Positions 43,746 through 58,258 of a stretch of 64,000 nt of DNA are shown here, one piece after another. The position numbers were made by a program, and so were the translations under genes. Position 1 is the stretch's first letter; every line of letters starts with the position of its first letter. The DNA is taken from assembly GCA_033398695.1 (NCBI GenBank), contig CM065814.1, positions 77,208,358 through 77,272,357 of the forward strand, in the 5' to 3' direction. The notes beneath the pieces are model-generated. The model saw only the letters and a list, made by a program, of their open reading frames with translations. It did no database searches and had not been told where the DNA came from. The stretch is from Orobanche coerulescens (Eukaryota > Streptophyta > Magnoliopsida > Lamiales > Orobanchaceae).

Positions 43746-46700
43746 ATGGCATTCACCGATGACGAAATAGCCAAATTGCATGACGTTCTTCGAGGCTTGC
43801 CGGAGCCCCGAATCCAGGCACGACGAGGATACGACGCCATGCATGCACCAAAACATGCGGATGAATTCAAGACAAGCGAACTTCCGGAGTTCGTAGGTGG
43901 CACCGATCCCGAGACTTATTTGGAGTGGGAAAGGAAAATTGAACGAATGTTTGAGTTCAAGGACCTCGATGACGGGAAACGATGCAAGTACGCGATTCTC
44001 AAACTTGGAAAGGGAGCTTCCCTTTGGTTCGAAAGAATGAAGACACAACGAGTTCGGGCCGGTAAAGAAAAGATACGTTCGTGGGACTCTCTAAAAAAGA
44101 AACTACGTAAGAGATATGTACCGGCTACACACAAGTTAAATCTATATCGAAAAATTTCTGACCTCACACAAGGAAAGCTAAGTGTAGGAGAATACATCGA
44201 AGAGTTTGAAAACTTAACCTTGATGGGAGAACTTGAAGAGAGCGAAGAATTACGGATGTCCCGTTTCTTACGAGGCTTGAATAGAAACATTGCTTATTCC
44301 GTGGAACTCTACCCCTATCCCGACTTTGATACTTTGTGCGGACTTTGCATAAAGTTGGAAACTCAAAACAAGACAAAATTTTCGAAACCCGAATTTCCAC
44401 CTAAATTCGGAAATACCAACTTTGGCACGAGTTCTAGCTCGTTTCCAAAAACTATCACGGCGAGTCCACCCATTACTACCATCCCAAAAACTCCTCTCAC
44501 GCCAAAGGAAATAAGCTTATCTAAACTTCGGTGTTTCAAATGTCAAGGATTTGGACACTATCAAAGTGCTTGTCCAAATCGAAGAATAGTGACGTTACGA
44601 GAAGCCATAGCCGTCCGAGAAGAGTTACTAGCCGAAGAAGAAAGAATTGGAGACGTCTTTAACTTGGAAGCCGACGACGAAGAAGAAGATTGCGAGGTAT
44701 ACGATGCCCCGAATTATGACACGAACCTCGTCCTTCGCATGTTACAAACGAAGGCGGCTCCGAGTGACATAGAACAATGAGATCAAATCTTTCACACGAA
44801 GTGTCGTGTCGGAGAGAAATGGTGTAGCTTGATCATTGACGGTGGAAGTTGTACGAATGTGGCATCAAGCGAGATGGTATCAAAACTCGGGCTAACCACT
44901 ACGGCTCATCCAAAGCCATATGCACTCCATTGGATCGATGATGGAAATAAAGTGAGAGTATCAAGACAAGTGAAGGTCGGACTCACCATGGGTTCGTATG
45001 GTGATGATATTATATGCGATGTACTACCGATGGACGCATGTCACGTGTTGTTGGGAAGACCTTGGCTATTTGATCGGGATGTACTACATCGAGGGAGGAG
45101 CAACGAGTATGAGTTGAGAGACAAAGGTAAAAAAATTGTTCTTAAACCTATGTCACCTCAAGCTATCCGGACAATGAGTTCAAAAAAAGTCGAAGGACCG
45201 AAGCTCATGATGTTTGCAAACGAAAAGGAGGTCGAACACGCCATTGACGATGGCGAACGTGTTTATTTAATAATGATCAAAGAGACCCGAAACCTTTCTA
45301 CAAAATCACACCACGAAAAAGAGATAAATGCACTGTTGCACGAGTTCGCGGATGTCTTTCCCGAAGACTTTCCGGTGGGATTACCACCTATCCGCGGAAT
45401 CGAAAACCAAATTGATCTTATACCAGGAGCTCCATTGCCGAACAAGGCGGCGTATCGTTGTAATCCCAAAGAAACCAAAGAACTACAACGTCAAATTGAA
45501 GAACTCATGAGTCACGGATATGTCCGAAAGAGTTTAAGTCCGTGTGCGGTTCCAATCCTACTTGTACCAAAAAAGGACGGATCATGCCGGATGTGCATTG
45601 ACAGTAGAGCCGTGAATAACATAACCGTCAAGTATTGATTCCCCATCCCGAGACTAGACGACATGTTAGACGAGTTGCATGGCTCATTTATATTCTCAAA
45701 AGTTGATTTACGGAGCGGATACCATCAAATTCGCATGCGAGAGGGAGACGAATGGAAGACGGCATTTTAAACGAAGAATGGACTTTACGAATGGGTCGTG
45801 ATGCCATTCGGCCTCACTAATGCCCCGAGCACTTTCATGAGATTTATGAACGAGGTTCTTAAACCTTTCTTGGGGAAGTTTGTTGTCGTGTACTTAGACG
45901 ACATTTTAATCTACAGTCGATCCTTAGAGGATCATCTTGAACACTTGCGGCTCGTGTTTGAAACTCTAAGGAAACAGAAACTTTATGGAAAGCGGGAAAA
46001 GTGTACTTTTCTAGTCGAGAGTCTTGTCTTTCTCAGCTATGTCGTTTCTAAAGAAGGAGTTTCGGTGGATCAAGAGAAAATCGCGGCAATCAAGTCTTGG
46101 CCGACACCAAAAACTATCACGAAGGTACGATCATTTCATGGCCTCGCTTCTTTTTACCGACGATTCATACGGGACTTTAGTACCATCTCCAGTCCGATCA
46201 CGGAGTGTCTTAAAAAAGGTACATTTGCATGGAAGGATGCTGCCCAAAAAGCTTTTGAAAAATTAAAAGAAAAGTTATGTGAAGCACCGATTTTAACGTT
46301 ACCTGATTTTTCACAACCATTTGAGGTGGAATGCGACGCTAGTGGAGTTGGAATCGGGGCAGTACTTATTCAAGGAGGCCGGACCATCGCCTATTTTTCA
46401 GAAAAGTTAAGTGGTGCCCGAGTTAATTATTGCACTTACGACAAAGAGTTCTATGCTATCGTGAGAGCACTAGATCATTGGAGTCACTATTTACGTTCGA
46501 AACATTTCGTGTTACATTCGGATCACGAATCGTTAAAATACATTAACGGGCAAAACAAGCTAAGTCCAAGACATGCAAAATAGGTGGAGTTTTTGCAATC
46601 TTTTCACTTTTCATCCAAGTACAAAGACGGTAAGAGTAATATAGTGGCGGATGCACTATCAAGACGGTATGCCTTACTTTCTATTCTAGACGTTCGTTTG

Positions 46701-47944
46701 TTGGGGTTCGAGACTTTGAAAAATCATTACATTGACGATTTGGATTTCGGAGAAATTTTTACCCGTTGTAAAACAGGTCCGTACGAAGAATTTATTTTAC
46801 AGGATGGCTTTCTTTTCAAAGGTAATAAACTATGTGTGCCGAAGCATACGATTCGGGAATTACTAGTTCGGGAGGCGCACAGAGGAGGACTAGCCGGTCA
46901 TTTCAGTTCGGCTAAAACCGTAGAAGTTCTAAAGGAGCATTTTTTTGGCCAAAGATGTATGGTGACGTAAGCACGATCGTGAGTAAATGCGTCACTTGTC
47001 ACATGATGAAAAGTTCCTTCAAGCCAAGTACATACATGCCGTTGCCAATACCTTTGCGACCGTGGGAAGATGTCTCGATGGATTTTATTGTTGCTTTACC
47101 TCGTACTCAACGGGGCAAAGACTCGATCATGGTTGTCGTCGACCGTTTTTCAAAAATGGCTCACTTTATAGCATGTCACAAAACCGATGATGCAAGTAAT
47201 GTGGCGGACTTATATTTCCGAGAAGTAGTTCGTTTAAACGGAAATCCAAAAACTATCGTGTCAGATCGAGATTCTAAATTCGTGAGTTATTTTTGGAATA
47301 CTTTATGGAGAAAAGTGGGAACTAAACTTCTATTCAGTACTTCACATCACCCACAAACCGACGGATAAACCGAAGTGACTAATCGAACCTTAGGAGCATT
47401 GTTGCGAGGATTGGTGAACAAAACACAAAAAGATTGGGACGTTAAACTTGCACATGCGGAATTCGCATACAACCGATCACCCGGTTTCGCCACGGCCCAT
47501 TCACCTTTTGAAGTAGTGTACGGACTAAATCCACACATGCCATTGGATTTGATTCCCTTGCCGAACGACGAATTGGTTCACAAAGACGCAGAATCAAAAC
47601 TCAAGTCAATGATGAAGTTACATGAAAAGGTACGAGGTCGAATTAAAGAAGTAAATGAAATTTACAAACGGAAGTCGAACAAAAATAAAATGTCGAGACT
47701 ATTTGATGTTGGCGACTTAGTTTGGATACATTTGAGGAAAGAACGATTCCCAAACAAACGCAAGAACAAATTAGTGCCAAGAGCCGAAGGTCCGTACAAA
47801 ATTGTGGGAAAAGTGAACGACAACGCTTACAAAGTAGAACTTCCGGGCGAATACGGAGTACACGCAACTTTCAACGTAGGCGATCTCTCGCCTTACCTTG
47901 ACGACGATGGCATTACGGAATTGAGGTCAATTCCTTTCAAATAG
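43746..47944 (+). pseudogene. CRM-like gag-pol, copy A
   Basis: A single long Gag-Pol frame. I take the ATG at 43,746, 36 bp after the primer-binding site; an upstream ATG at 43,698 overlaps that site and is unlikely. Gag: Retrotrans_gag (43,900-44,330) and an intact CCHC knuckle CFKCQGFGHYQSAC (44,532-44,573). Protease: IIDGGSCTN with DGGS at the active site (44,829 on). Reverse transcriptase: [12 protein letters not shown] and intact YLDD (45,893-45,904). RNase H: ECDASGVG and HSDHESLKY. Integrase: HHCC, SDRDSKF, HPQTDG. Stops fall at 44,778, 45,636, 45,768, 46,581, 47,366 and 47,942, with a one-base loss in a T run near 46,940. Confidence 0.93.
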
Positions 47945-47952
47945 GGAGAAAA

Positions 47953-48774
47953 TGATATGATATCAACTATCCCAATCGAAGAGAAGTCAATAAAAATCGA
48001 CATCAACGACGATACAAAGTTACACGCCCACACATCATCATACTTGGGCGAGAAGAACACGCGAATTGGAGTTATGTTATTAATCGGAACTGGAGTTACG
48101 TAAACATGGCGACGAAATTAATGTTGGACTCGGAATCGCTCCAAATTATGGGAGATTCGGCCGATTTAGTCCAAGATGCATGAAGATTTTTATCAAACTC
48201 TATCTTGTCCAAGATCTTGAAGATCTCCTCCCCCACACCTTTGAAATTTCGGCCAAGGCATGCATAAAGAGACTCATCAAAGTCTTCATATCTTACACAA
48301 GATCTTGAAGATCTCCTCCCCCACACCCTTGAAGTTTCGGCCGAAGCATGCTAGGAAGAAGACTTGTATTTTCATTTTTTTTCTTGTTTTTTTTATTTCC
48401 TTATTTTTGTATACTACTATATATAGTAGTTCACATTGTTGTTGTAGGCATCTTGAAAGTTATAAATATTGTATTTCTCTTGAAATATACGTTGAACGAG
48501 TTCAACAAAACTTTGGTTATTATTTCGACGCGTCTCGAATTATAACTTGATCAATTCTCAATAGGTATTGAGGAGAGATTATCTTTATCGAGATATAGGT
48601 CTAATTCGATAAAACACATTCAATCCCATACACTACCCTACCTCACGGCCGAAACCATATAAATTCGGCCACCACCTTTTATTTTCATTGTTACTTTGAT
48701 ACTTGTAAAAACCGTGATAACCTTCCGTTGTATTTTATACGTTTTATGTACACTTATATACGTAATTCGTATCA
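47953..48774 (+). repeat. CRM-like LTR 2
   Basis: 822 bp, starting TGATATGATATC, with C-to-T at base 6 relative to LTRs 1 and 4. It is preceded by the purine tract AGGGAGAAAA. Confidence 0.93.
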
Positions 48775-48825
48775 TAAGTGGTATCAGAGACATTCGTTTC
48801 ATGATTCTCAACGTTACTCAAGAAG

Positions 48826-51800
48826 ATGGCATTCACCGATGACGAAATAGCCAAATTGCGTGATGTTCTTCGAGGCTTGCCGGAGCCCCGAATCCAAGCA
48901 CGATGAGGATACGACGCCATGCAAGCATCACAACATGCGGATGAATTCAAGACAAGCGAACTTCCGGAGTTCGTAGGTGGCACCGATCCCGAGACTTATT
49001 TGGAGTGGGAAAGGAAAATTGAACGAATGTTTGAGTTCAAGGACCTCGATGACGGGAAACGATGCAAGTACGCGATTCTCAAACTTGGAAAGGGAGCTTC
49101 CCTTTGGTTCGAAAGAATGAAGACACAACGAGTTCGGGCCGGTAAAGAAAATATACGTTCGTGGGACTCTCTAAAAAAGAAACTACGTAAGAGATATGTA
49201 CCGGCTACACACAAGTTAAGTCTATATCGAAAAATTTCTGACCTCACACAAGGAAAGCTAAGTGTAGGAGAATACATCGAAGAGTTTGAAAACTTAACCT
49301 TGATGGGAGAACTTGAAGAGAGCGAAGAATTACGGATGTCCCGTTTCTTACGAGGCTTGAATAGAAACATTTCTAATTCCGTGGAACTCTACCCCTATCC
49401 CGACTTTGATACTTTGTGCGGACTTTGCATAAAGATGGAAACTCAAAACAAGACGAAATTTTTGAAACCCGAATTTCCACCTAAATTCGGAAATACCAAC
49501 TTTGGCACGAGTTCTAGCTCATTTCCAAAAACTATCACGGCGAGTCCACCCGTTACTACCATCCCAAAAACTCCTCTCACGCCAAAGGAAACAAGCTTAT
49601 CTAAAGTTTGGTGTTTCAAATGTCAAGGATTTGGACACTATCAAAGTGCTTGTCCAAATCGAAGAATAGTGACGTTACGAGAAGCCATAGCCGTCCGAGA
49701 AGAGTTACTAGCCGAAGAAGAAAGAATTGGAGACGTCTTTAACTTGGAAGCCGACGACGAAGAAGAAGATTGCGAGGCATACGATGCCCCGAATTATGAC
49801 ACGAACCTCATCCTTCGCATGTTACAAACGAAGGCGGCTCCAAGTGACATAGAACAACGAGATCAAATCTTTCACACGAAGTGTCGTGTCGGAGAGAAAT
49901 GGTGTAGCTTGATCATTGACGGTGGAAGTTGTACGAATGTGGCATCAAGCGAGATGGTATCAAAACTCGGGCTAACCACTACGGCTCATCCAAAGCCATA
50001 TGCACTCCATTGGCTCGACGATGGAAATAAAGTGAGAGTATCAAGACAAGTGAAGGTCGGACTCACCATGGGTTCGTATGGTGATGATATTATATGCGAT
50101 GTACTACCGATGGACGCATGTCATGTGTTGTTGGGAAGACCTTGGCTATTTGATCGGGACGTACTACATCGAGGGAGGAGCAGCGAGTATGAGTTGCGAG
50201 ACAAAGGTAAAAAAGTTGTTCTTAAACCTATGTCACCTCAAGCTATCCGGACAATGAGTTCAAAAAAAGTCGAAGGACCGAAGCTCATGATGTTTGCAAA
50301 CGAAAAGGAGGTCGAACATGCCATTGATGATGGCGAACGTGTTTATTTAATAATGATCAAAGAGACCCGAAACCTTGCTACAAAATCACACCACGAAGAA
50401 GAGATAAATACACTGTTGCACGAGTTCGCGGATGTCTTTCCCGAAGACTTGCCGGTGGGATTACCACCTATCCGCGGAATCGAACACCAAATTGATCTTA
50501 CACCAGGAGCTCCATTGCCGAAAAAGGCGGCGTATCATTGTAATCCCAATGAAACCAAAGAACTACAATGTCAAATTGAAGAACTCATGAGTCACGGATA
50601 TGTCCGAGAGAGTTTAAGTCCGTGTGCGGTTCCAGTCCTACTTGTACCAAAAAAGGACGGATCATGGCGGATGTGCATTGACAGTAGAGCCGTGAATAAC
50701 ATCACCGTCAAGTATTGATTCCCCATCCCGAGACTAGACGACATGTTAGACAAGTTGCATGGCTCAGTTATATTCTCAAAAGTTGATTTACGGAGCGGAT
50801 ACCATCAAATTCGCATGCGAGAGGGAGACGAATGGGAGACGGCATTTAAAACGAAGAATGGACTTTACGAATGGGTTGTGATGCCATTCGGCCTCACTAA
50901 TGCCCAGAGCACTTTCATGAGATTTATGAACGAGGTTCTTAAACCTTTCTTGGGGAAGTTTGTTGTCGTGTACTTAGACGACATTTTAATCTACAGTCGA
51001 TCCTTAGAGGAGCATCTTGAACACTTGCGGCACGTGTTTGAAACTCTAAGGAAACAGAAACTTTATGGAAAGCGGGAAAAGTGTACTTTTCTAGTCGAGA
51101 GTCTTGTCTTTCTTGGCTATGTCGTTTCTAAAGAAGGAGTTTCGGTGGATCAAGAGAAAATCGCGGCAATCAAGTCTTGGCCGACACCAAAAACTATCAC
51201 GGAGGTACGATCATTTCATGGCCTCGCTTCTTTTTACCGACGATTCATACGGGACTTTAGTACCATCTCCAGTCCGATCACGGAGTGTCTTAAAAAAGGT
51301 ACATTTGCATGGAAGGAGGCTGCCCAAAAAGCTTTTGAAAAATTAAAAGAAAAGTTATGTGAAGCACCGATTTTAACGTTACCCGATTTTTCATAACCAT
51401 TTGAGGTGGAATGCGACGCTAGTGGAGTTGGAATCGGGGCAGTACTTATTCAAGGAGGCCGACCCATCGTCTATTTTTCAGAAAAGTTAAGTGGTGCTCG
51501 AGTTAATTATTGCACTTACGACAAAGAGTTCTATGCTATCGTGAGAGCACTAGATCATTGGAGTCACTATGTACGTTCGAAACATTTCGTGTTACATTCG
51601 GATCACGAATCGTTAAAATACATTAATGGGCAAAACAAGCTAAGTCCAAGACATGCAAAATGGGTGGAGTTTTTGCAATCTTTTCACTTTTCATCCAAGT
51701 ACAAAGACGGTAAGAGTAATATAGTGGCGGATGCACTATCAAGACGGTATGCCTTACTTTTTATTCTAGACGTTCGTTTGTTGGGGTTAGAGACTTTGAA

Positions 51801-53183
51801 AAATCATTACATTGACGATTTGGATTTCGGAGAAATTTTTACCCGTTGTAAAACAGTCCGCATTTAAGAATTTATTTTACAGGATGGCTTTCTTTTCAAA
51901 GGTAATAAACTATGTGTGCCGAAGCATACGATTCGGGAATTACGAGTTCGGGAGGCGCACGGAGGAGGACTAGCTGGTCATTTCGGTTCGGCTAAAACCG
52001 TAGAAGTTCTAAAGGAGCATTTTTTTGGCCAAAGATGTATGGTGACGTAAGCACGATCGTGAGTAAATGCGTCACTTGTCACATGATGAAAAGTTCGTTC
52101 AAGCCAAGTACATACATGCCGTTGCCAATACCTTTGCGACCGTGGGAAGATGTCTCAATGGATTTTATTGTTGCTTTACCTCATACTCAACGGGGCAAAG
52201 ACTCGATCATGGTTGTCGTCGACCGTTTTTCAAAAATGGCTCACTTTATAGCATGTCACAAAACCGATGATCCAAGTAATGTGGCGGACTTATATTTCCG
52301 AGAAGTAGTTCGTTTACACGGAATTCCAAAAACTATCGTGTCAGATCAAGATTCTAAATTCCTGAGTTACTTTTGGAATACTTTATGGAGAAAAGTGGGA
52401 ACTAAACTTCTATTCAGTACTTCACATCACTCACAAACCGACGGACAAACCGAAGTGACTAATCGAACCTTAGGAGCATTGTTGCGAGGATTGGTGAACA
52501 AAACACAAAAAGATTGGGACGTTAAACTTGCACATGCGGAATTCGCATACAACCGATCACCCGGTTTCGCCACGGCCCATTCACCTTTTGAAGTAGTTTA
52601 CGGACTAAATCCACACATGCCATTGGATTTGATTCCCTTGCCGAGCGACGAATTGGTTCACAAAGACGCAGAATCAAAACTCAAGTCAATGATGAAGTTA
52701 CATGAAAAGGTACGAGGTCGAATTAAAGAAGTAAATGAAATGTACAAACGGAAGTCGAACAAAAATAAAAAGTCGAGACTATTTGATATTGGCGACTTAG
52801 TTTGGATATATTTGAGGAAAGAACGATTCCCAAACAAACTCAAGAACAAATTAATGCCAAGAGCCGAAGGTCCGTACAAAATTGTGGGAAAAGTGAACGA
52901 CAACACTTACAAAGTAGAACTTCCGGGCGAATACGGAGTACACGCAACTTTCAACGTAGGCGATCTCTCGCCTTACCTTGACGACGATGGCATTACGGAA
53001 TTGAGGTCAATTCGTTTCAAAGAGGGAGGAAATGATATGATATCAACTATCCCAATCGAAGAGAAGTCAATAAAAATCGACATCAACGACGATACAAAGT
53101 TACACGCCCACGCATCATCATACTTGGGCGAGAAGAACACGCGAATTGGAGTTACGTTATTAATCGGAACTGGAGTTACGTAA
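48826..53183 (+). pseudogene. CRM-like gag-pol, copy B (most intact)
   Basis: Same domain order as copy A. A stop at about 48,904 lies 26 codons after the ATG at 48,826, and the frame is then open for 599 codons (48,919-50,718) through Gag, protease and the start of reverse transcriptase. Stops follow at 50,716 and 51,394, a small indel near 51,857, and the shared one-base loss in the T run near 52,025. The integrase half (52,035-53,183) is open for 382 codons and reads through the purine tract about 150 bp into LTR 3. YLDD is intact; the integrase SDRD site reads SDQD. The zinc knuckle is intact. Confidence 0.93.
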
Positions 53184-53854
53184 ACATGGCGACGAAACTA
53201 ACGTTGGACTCGGAATCGGTCCAAATTATGGGAGATTCGGCCGATTTAGTCCAAGATGCATGAAGATTTTTATCAAACTCTATCTTGTCCAAGATCTTGA
53301 AGATCTCCTCCCCCACACCTTTGAAATTTCGGCCAAGGCATGCATAAAGAGACTCATCAAAGTCTTCATATCTTACACAAGATCTTGAAGATCTCCTCCC
53401 CCACACCCTTGAAGTTTCGGCCGAAACATGCTAGGAAGAAGACTTGTATTTTCGTTTTTTTTCTTGTTTTTTTTATTTCCTTATTTTTGTATACTACTAT
53501 ATATAGTAGTTCACATTGTTGTTGTAGGCATCTTGAAAGTTATAAACATTGTATTTCTCTTGAAATATACGTTGAACGAGTTCAACAAAACTTTGGTTAT
53601 TATTTCGACGCGTCTCGAATTATAACTTGATCAATTCTCAATAGGTCTTGAGGAGAGATTATCTTTATCGAGTTATAGGTCTAATTCGATAAAACACATT
53701 CAATCCCATACACTACCCTACCTCACGGCCGAAACCATATAAATTCGGCCACCACCTTTTATTTTCATTGTTACTTTGATACTTGTAAAAACCGTGATAA
53801 CCTTCCGTTGTATTTTATACGTTTTACGTACACTTATATAGGTAATTCGTATCA
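53033..53854 (+). repeat. CRM-like LTR 3
   Basis: 822 bp, starting TGATATGATATC like LTR 2, preceded by AGAGGGAGGAAA. The end of copy B pol is encoded in its first 150 bp. Confidence 0.93.
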
Positions 53855-53905
53855 TAAGTGGTATCAGAGACATTCGTTTCATGATTCTCAACGTTACTCA
53901 AGAAG

Positions 53906-56900
53906 ATGGCATTCACCGATGACGAAATAGCCAAACTGCGTGATGTTCTTCGAGGCTTGCCGGAGCCCCGAATCTAGGCACGACGAGGATACGATGCCAT
54001 GCATGCATCACAACATGCGGATGAATTCAAGACAAGTGAACTTCCGGAGTTCGTAGGTGGCACCGATCCCGAGACTTATTTGGAGTGGGAAAGGAAAATT
54101 AAGCGAATGTTTGAGTTCAAGGACCTCGATGACGGGAAACGATGCAAGTACGCGATTCTCAAACTTGGAAAGGGAGCTTCCCTTTGGTTCGAAAGAATGA
54201 AGACACAACGAGTTCGGGCCGGTAAAGAAAAGATACGTTCGTGGGACTCTCTAAAAAAGAAATTATGTAAGAGATATGTACCGTCTACACACAAGTTAAG
54301 TCTATATCGAAAAATTTCTGACCTCACACAAGGAAAGCTAAGTGTAGGAGAATACATCGAAGAGTTTGAAAACTTAACCTTGATGGGAGAACTTGAAGAG
54401 AGCGAAGAATTACGGATGTCCCGTTTCTTACGAGGCTTGAATAGAAACATTGCTAATTCCGTGGAACTCTACCCCTATCCCGACTTTGATACTTTGTGCG
54501 GACTTTGCATAAAGATGGAAACTCAAAACAAGACGAAATTTTCGAAACCCGAATTTCCACCTAAATTCGGAAATACCAACTTTGGCACGAGTTCTAGCTC
54601 GTTTCCAAAAACTATCACGGCGAGTCCACCCGTTACTACCATCCCAAAAACTCCTCTCACGCCAAAGGAAACAAGCTTATCTAAAGTTCGGTGTTTCAAA
54701 TGTCAAGGATTTGGACACTATCAAAGTGCTTGTCCAAATCGAAGAATAGTGACGTTACGAGAAGCCATAGCCGTCCGAGAAGAGTTACTAGCCGAAGAAG
54801 AAAGAATTGGAGACGTCTTTAACTTGGAAGCCGACGAAGAAGAAGAAGATTGCGAGGCATACGATGCCCCGAATTATGACACGAACCTCGTCCTTCGCAT
54901 GTTACAAACGAAGGTGGCTCCGAGTGACATAGAACAACGAGATCAAATCTTTCACACGAAGTGTCGTGTCGGAGAGAAATGGTGTAGCTTGATCATTGAC
55001 GGTGGAAGTTGTACGAATGTGGCATCAAGCGAGATGGTATCAAAACTCGGGCTAACCACTACGGCTCATCCAAAGCCATATGCACTCCATTGGCTCGATG
55101 ATGGAAATAAAGTGAGAGTATCAAGACAAGTGAAGGTCGGACTCACCATGGGTTCGTATGGTGATGATATTATATGCGATGTACTACCGATGGACGCATG
55201 TCACGTGTTGTTGGGATGACCTTGGCTATTTGATCGGGACGTACTACATCGAGGGAGGAGCAACGAGTATGAGTTGCGAGACAAAGGTAAAAAAATTGTT
55301 CTTAAACATGTCACCTCAAGCTATCCGGACAATGAGTTCAAAAAAAGTCGAAGGACCGAAGCTCATGATGTTTGCAAACGAAAAGGAGGTCGAACATGCC
55401 ATTGATGATGGCGAACGTGTTTATTTAATAATGATCAAAGAGACCCGAAACCTTGCTACAAAATCACACGACGAAGAAGAGATAAATACACTGTTGCACG
55501 AGTTCGCGGATGTCTTTCCCGAAGACTTGCCGGTGGGATTACCACCTATCCGCGGAATCGAACACCAAATTGATCTTATACCAGGAGCTCCATTGCCGAA
55601 CAAGGTGGCGTATCATTGTAATCCCAAAGAAACCAAAGAACTACAATGTCAAATTGAAGAACTCATGAGTCACGGATATGTCCGAGAGAGTTTAAGTCCG
55701 TGTGCGGTTCCAATCCTACTTGTACCAAAAAAGGACGGATCATGGCGGATGTGCATTGACAGTAGAGCCGTGAATAACATCACCGTCAAGTATTGATTCC
55801 CCATCCCGAGACTAGACGACATGTTAGAGGAGTTGCATGGCTCAGTTATATTCTCAAAAGTTGATTTACGGAGCGGATACCATCAAATTCGCATGCGAGA
55901 GGGAGACGAATGGAAGACAACATTTAAAACGAAGAATGGACTTTACGAATGGGTCGTGATGCCATTCGGCCTCACTAATGCCCCGAGCACTTTCATGAGA
56001 TTTATGAACGAGGTTCTTAAACCTTTCTTGGGGAAGTTTGTTGTCGTGTACTTAGACGACATTTTAATCTACAGTCGATCCTTAGAGGAGCATATTGAAC
56101 ACTTGCGGCACGTGTTTGAAACTCTAAGGAAACAGAAACTTTATGGAAAGCGTGCAAAGTGTACTTTTCTAGTCGAGAGTCTTGTCTTTCTCGGCTATGT
56201 CGTTTCTAAAGAAGGAGTTTCGGTGGATCAAGAGAAAATCGCGGCAATCAAGTCTTGGCCGACACCAAAAACTATCACGGAGGTACGATCATTTCATGGC
56301 CTCGCTTCTTTTTACCGACGATTCATACGGGACTTTAGTACCATCTCCAGTCCGATCACGGAGTGTCTTAAAAAAGGTACATTTGCATGGAAGGAGGTTG
56401 CCCAAAAAGCTTTTGAAAAATTAAAAGAAAAGTTATGTGAAGCACCGATTTTAACGTTACCCGATTTTTCATAACCATTTGAGGTGGAATGCGACGCTAG
56501 TGGAGTTGGAATCGGGGCAGTACTTATTCACGGAGGCCGACCCATCGCCTATTTTTCAGAAAAGTTAAGTGGTGCTCGAGTTAATTATTGCACTTACGAC
56601 AAAGAGTTCTATGCTATCGTGAGAGCACTAGATCATTGGAGTCACTATTTACGTTCGAAACATTTCGTGTTACATTCGGATCACGAATCGTTAAAATACA
56701 TTAACAGGCAAAACAAGCTAAGTCCAAGACATGCAAATGGGTGGAGTTTTTGCAATCTTTTCACTTTTCATCCAAGTACAAAGACGGTAAGAGTAATATA
56801 GTGGCGGATGCACTATCAAGACGGTATGCCTTACTTTCTATTCTAGACGTTCGTTTGTTGGGGTTAGAGACTTTGAAAAATCATTACATTGACGATTTGG

Positions 56901-58258
56901 ATTTCGGAGAAATTTTTACCCATTGTAAAACAGGTCCGTACGAAGAATTTATTTTACAGGATGGCTTTCTTTTCAAAGGTAATAAACTATGTGTGCCGAA
57001 GCATACGATTCGGGAATTACTAGTTCGGGAGGCGCACGGAGGAGGACTAGCCGGTCATTTCGGTTCGGCTAAAACCGTAGAAGTTCTAAAGGAGCATTTT
57101 TTTGGCCAAAGATGTATGGTGACGTAACCACAATCGTGAGTAAATGCGTCACTTGTCACATGATGAAAAGTTCGTTCAAGCTAAGTACATACATGCGTTG
57201 CCAATACCTTTGCGACCGTGGGATGATGTCTCGATGGATTTTATTGTTGCTTTACCTCGTACTCAACGGGGCAAAGACTCGATCATGGTTGTCGTCGACC
57301 GTTTTTCAAAAATGGCTCACTTTATAGCATGTCACAAAACCGATGATGCAAGTAATGTGGCGGACTTATATTTCCGAGAAGTAGTTCGTTTACATGGAAT
57401 TCCAAAAACTATCGTGTCAGATCGAGATTCTAAATTCCTGAGTTACTTTTGGAATACTTTATGGAGAAAAGTGGGAACTAAACTTCTATTCAGTACTTCA
57501 CATCACCAACAAACCGATGGACAAACCGAAGTGACTAATCGAACCTTAGGAGCATTGTTGCGAGGATTGGTGAACAAAACACAAAAAGATTGGGATGTTA
57601 AACTTGCACATGCGGAATTCGCATACAACCGATCACCCGGTTTCACCACGGCCCATTCACCTTTTGAAGTAGTGTACGGACTAAATCCACACATGCCATT
57701 AGATTTGATTCCCTTGCCAAGCGACGAATTGGTTCACAAAGACGCAGAATCAAAACTCAAGTCAATGATGAAGTTACATGAAAAGGTATGAGGTCGAATT
57801 AAAGAAGTAAATGAAATTTACAAACGGAAGTCGAACAAAAATAAAAAGTCGAGACTATTTGATGTTGGCGACTTAGTTTGGATACATTTGAGGAAAGAAC
57901 GATTCCCAAACAAACGCAAGAACAAATTAATGCCAAGAGCCGAAGGTCCGTACAAAATTGTGGGAAAGTGAACGACAACGCTTACAAAGTAGAACTTCCG
58001 GGCGAATACGGAGTACACGCAACTTTCAACGTAGGTGATCTCTCGCCTTACCTTGACGACAATGGCATTACGGAATTGAGGTCAATTCCTTTCAAAGAGG
58101 GAGGAAATGATACGATATCAACTATCCCAATCGAAGAGAAGTCAATAAAAATCGACATCAACGACGATACAAAGTTACACGCCCACGCATCATCATACTT
58201 GGGCGAGAAGAACACGCGAATTGGAGTTACATTATTAATCAGAACTGGAGTTACGTAA
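53906..58258 (+). pseudogene. CRM-like gag-pol, copy C
   Basis: Starts at ATG 53,906, with a stop near 53,976. It is then open from 53,999 to 55,219 (Gag, intact knuckle, protease). Specific damage: an AGA-to-TGA type stop at 55,217, a 2-bp loss near 55,306, a one-base loss near 56,737, another near 57,197, a stop at 57,789, and a one-base loss near 57,965. It shares with A and B the stop after the VKY segment (55,794) and the short T run (57,100). It shares with B alone the stop before PFEVECD (56,472). YLDD and the RNase H acidic residues remain. The last 150 bp lie in LTR 4. Confidence 0.93.

Noticed and set aside
53428..53625. Short hydrophobic open frame repeated in several CRM-like LTRs
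   Set aside because: It arises from T-rich LTR sequence around the TATA box; its repetition only reflects the repeated LTR.
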